NCBI RefSeq assembly: GCF_028583425.1
Contig: NC_072801.1
Coordinates: forward strand, 13,598,001 to 13,662,000
Source: Eublepharis macularius
Lineage: Eukaryota; Chordata; Lepidosauria; Squamata; Eublepharidae
Length of the DNA: 64,000 nt
Direction of reading: 5' to 3'
Part shown: positions 62,783 to 64,000 of the stretch, piece by piece
How the letters are laid out: every line of letters begins with the position of its first letter
Position numbering within the stretch: the first letter of the stretch is position 1
Position numbers and translations under genes: made by a program
The notes under the pieces: generated by a model
What the model saw: only the letters and a program-made list of their open reading frames with translations
The model's database searches: none
Told to the model about the DNA's origin: nothing

Positions 62783-64000
62783 CTTAGTTGAAATGCGTCC
62801 CCACGTGATCCTAGGCCTACGCCTCCCCTAGAGCAAAAACATGGGGCCTTGCGATTCTCCACTGTCGCAAACAGATCCAGCTCCGGATCCCCCCACCTGG
62901 AAAAGATCGGAGCAAGATACTTGTCCTGAAGGGACCACTCGTGGTTGTCCCCTTGGATCCTGCTCAAATGATCCGCCATAGAGTTCTCTACCCCTGGGAT
63001 GTGAACAGCATGTAACCATACAGCGTGGTCTATAGCCCACTGCCAAAGCCTCATCGCTTCGGTGCATAGTGCCACAGACGCCGTGCCCCCTTGCTTGTTG
63101 ACATAGAACATTGCCGTCGTGTTGTCTGTCAGGACTTGGACGGACTTGTTCTGGACAGCACCTGAAAAGGAGATCAGAGCATAAAAGATTGCCCTCAATT
63201 CAAGAACATTAATGTGCTCCACACGTTCTGACTCAGACCATAACCCATGAGCATAACCTCCCTCACAGTGAGCTCCCCAACCATATAAAGAGGCATCTGT
63301 CGTGACAGATAAATGGGTTTGGCGATGCCCAAACTCCACCCCTTCAAACAGGTTAGAATCCTCTAACCACCAGTCCAAAGAAGACACCACCCGTCTAGGA
63401 ACTGATAATCTTCTATTTTGGGAATCACTGCTCGGGGAAAAAACTGAATTAAACCATAGTTGGAGAGGGCGCATAAACAGTCTGGCTAAAGGGACCACTG
63501 CAGTCGTAGAAGCCATGCAACCCAACAGAGTCTGAACAAACTTAGCAGACTGAAAACGACACCTCTTAAGGGTAGAAATGAGCCTCTTAATCTTCGAGGC
63601 GCGCTCTGCTGGCAAGAAACCTGCATTACGCACGCCATCCAAAATCACCCCTATGAACTGAATGGAGCGAACAGGATTCAGTTTAGACTTTTTTTGATTA
63701 ACAAAAAGACCCAAACGGAGACATAAATCCAGAGTGAGAGACACCTGATTGGATACATCAGCCTCCGACTGGCCCACTAGCAGCCAGTCATCCAGGTACG
63801 GAAAAATGCAACAGCCCTGAAGGCGCAGGTGGGCCACTACCACTGCCATACATTTAGTGAACACTCTGGGGGCAGTGGCTAAACCAAAGGGCAAGACCCT
63901 GTATTGGAAAACACGATGGTCATAGGTAAAACGCAAAAATTTTCTATGGTCAGGGAAAATAGAAATATGAAAATAAGCATCCTTTAAATCCAGGACTGCA
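62506..64000 (-). CDS. DIRS reverse transcriptase/RNase H (5'-partial)
   Basis: Open through the window edge, so the start is missing. From the edge: LDLKDAYFHISI, LPFGLATAPRVFTK, then the RT active site FPYLDDWLL. RNase H follows with TTDASLYGWGAH, NVLELRAIFYAL and LTDNTTAMFYVNKQGG. The C-terminal part has DLFATVENRK and LVAPFWPRQPWFHSLL, the region that in DIRS elements resembles a DNA adenine methyltransferase. No stops, which suggests a recent insertion. Confidence 0.87.
   Translation of the reverse strand, partial: AVLDLKDAYFHISIFPDHRKFLRFTYDHRVFQYRVLPFGLATAPRVFTKCMAVVVAHLRLQGCCIFPYLDDWLLVGQSEADVSNQVSLTLDLCLRLGLFVNQKKSKLNPVRSIQFIGVILDGVRNAGFLPAERASKIKRLISTLKRCRFQSAKFVQTLLGCMASTTAVVPLARLFMRPLQLWFNSVFSPSSDSQNRRLSVPRRVVSSLDWWLEDSNLFEGVEFGHRQTHLSVTTDASLYGWGAHCEGGYAHGLWSESERVEHINVLELRAIFYALISFSGAVQNKSVQVLTDNTTAMFYVNKQGGTASVALCTEAMRLWQWAIDHAVWLHAVHIPGVENSMADHLSRIQGDNHEWSLQDKYLAPIFSRWGDPELDLFATVENRKAPCFCSRGGVGLGSRGDAFQLSWSGPLCYAFPPFPLLARVLSKIQRDRATFILVAPFWPRQPWFHSLLSLQNQSISLPVVPDLLSCEGVFHHNIGKLKLTAWLIGLGVPFLQR

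Larger units (their letters stand above)
61101..64000 (-). mobile_element. DIRS-like tyrosine-recombinase retrotransposon (3' part)
   Basis: Two open, overlapping frames on the - strand (RT/RNase H, then tyrosine recombinase) followed by a 60-bp perfect inverted repeat. This order and the YR integrase define DIRS-type elements, which integrate without long terminal repeats. The gag side and left end lie past the window edge. It sits in a CLUAP1 intron in the same transcriptional orientation. The right boundary is taken as the outer edge of the inverted repeat. Confidence 0.85.

Noticed and set aside
62828..63067. Additional - strand frame within the DIRS element
   Set aside because: Out-of-frame shadow of the RT/RNase H frame with no motif.

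Overview
This is a stretch of vertebrate nuclear DNA, almost certainly from a squamate reptile. The gene structure is vertebrate: short exons with GT/AG borders in long introns. The repeats point to squamates: BovB/RTE LINEs, CR1 and L2 LINEs, 5S-rRNA-derived and tRNA-derived Sauria-type SINEs, and a DIRS-like tyrosine-recombinase retrotransposon. A gecko-like lizard is my guess at a finer level. I see no bacterial genes, no CRISPR array and no tRNA or rRNA gene.

Two cellular genes meet tail to tail. NLRC3 runs on the + strand from a first coding exon near 13.56 kb to a stop codon at 46,103. I can place 19 coding exons: three short N-terminal exons (the second is uncertain), one 1.74 kb exon carrying the NACHT ATPase module, and 15 leucine-rich-repeat exons. 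Thirteen consecutive LRR exons are exactly 84 bp and share one splice phase. The model sums to 3,408 nt (1,135 residues) with no frame break. On the - strand, CLUAP1 (an intraflagellar-transport protein) contributes its last four recognised coding exons between 58,604 and 47,583; the rest of the gene lies beyond the right edge. A 63-bp in-frame lysine/alanine-rich candidate cassette exon sits in its last intron. The two stop codons are about 1.5 kb apart, and this neighbour pair and orientation match the mammalian locus.

Most of the window is mobile DNA. From 1.3 to 7.4 kb an L2 element is split by a nearly full-length CR1 with an intact esterase-type ORF1 and an ORF2 broken by a single stop codon. 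From 16.3 to 20.3 kb is a decayed hAT transposon with a BED zinc-finger N-terminus and minisatellite-like repeats, followed by a truncated CR1. A BovB 3' half at 32.8-34.05 kb is interrupted by a small foldback transposon. The last 2.9 kb on the right hold the 3' part of a DIRS-like element whose RT/RNase H and tyrosine recombinase frames are open.

The most notable layer is a dense set of small palindromic elements in the NLRC3 and CLUAP1 introns: a hAT foldback MITE with 8-bp duplications; two foldback groups with 3-bp duplications; a foldback with Penelope-like sequence carrying a hammerhead-ribozyme fold; and a second family with canonical hammerhead core motifs, once in tandem. One foldback has grown into a 133-bp tandem array. 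No single operon-like system is present; the interest lies in ribozyme-bearing retroelement remnants, hairpin-forming introns, a candidate CLUAP1 cassette exon and a CTCF-like site inside the DIRS terminal palindrome.
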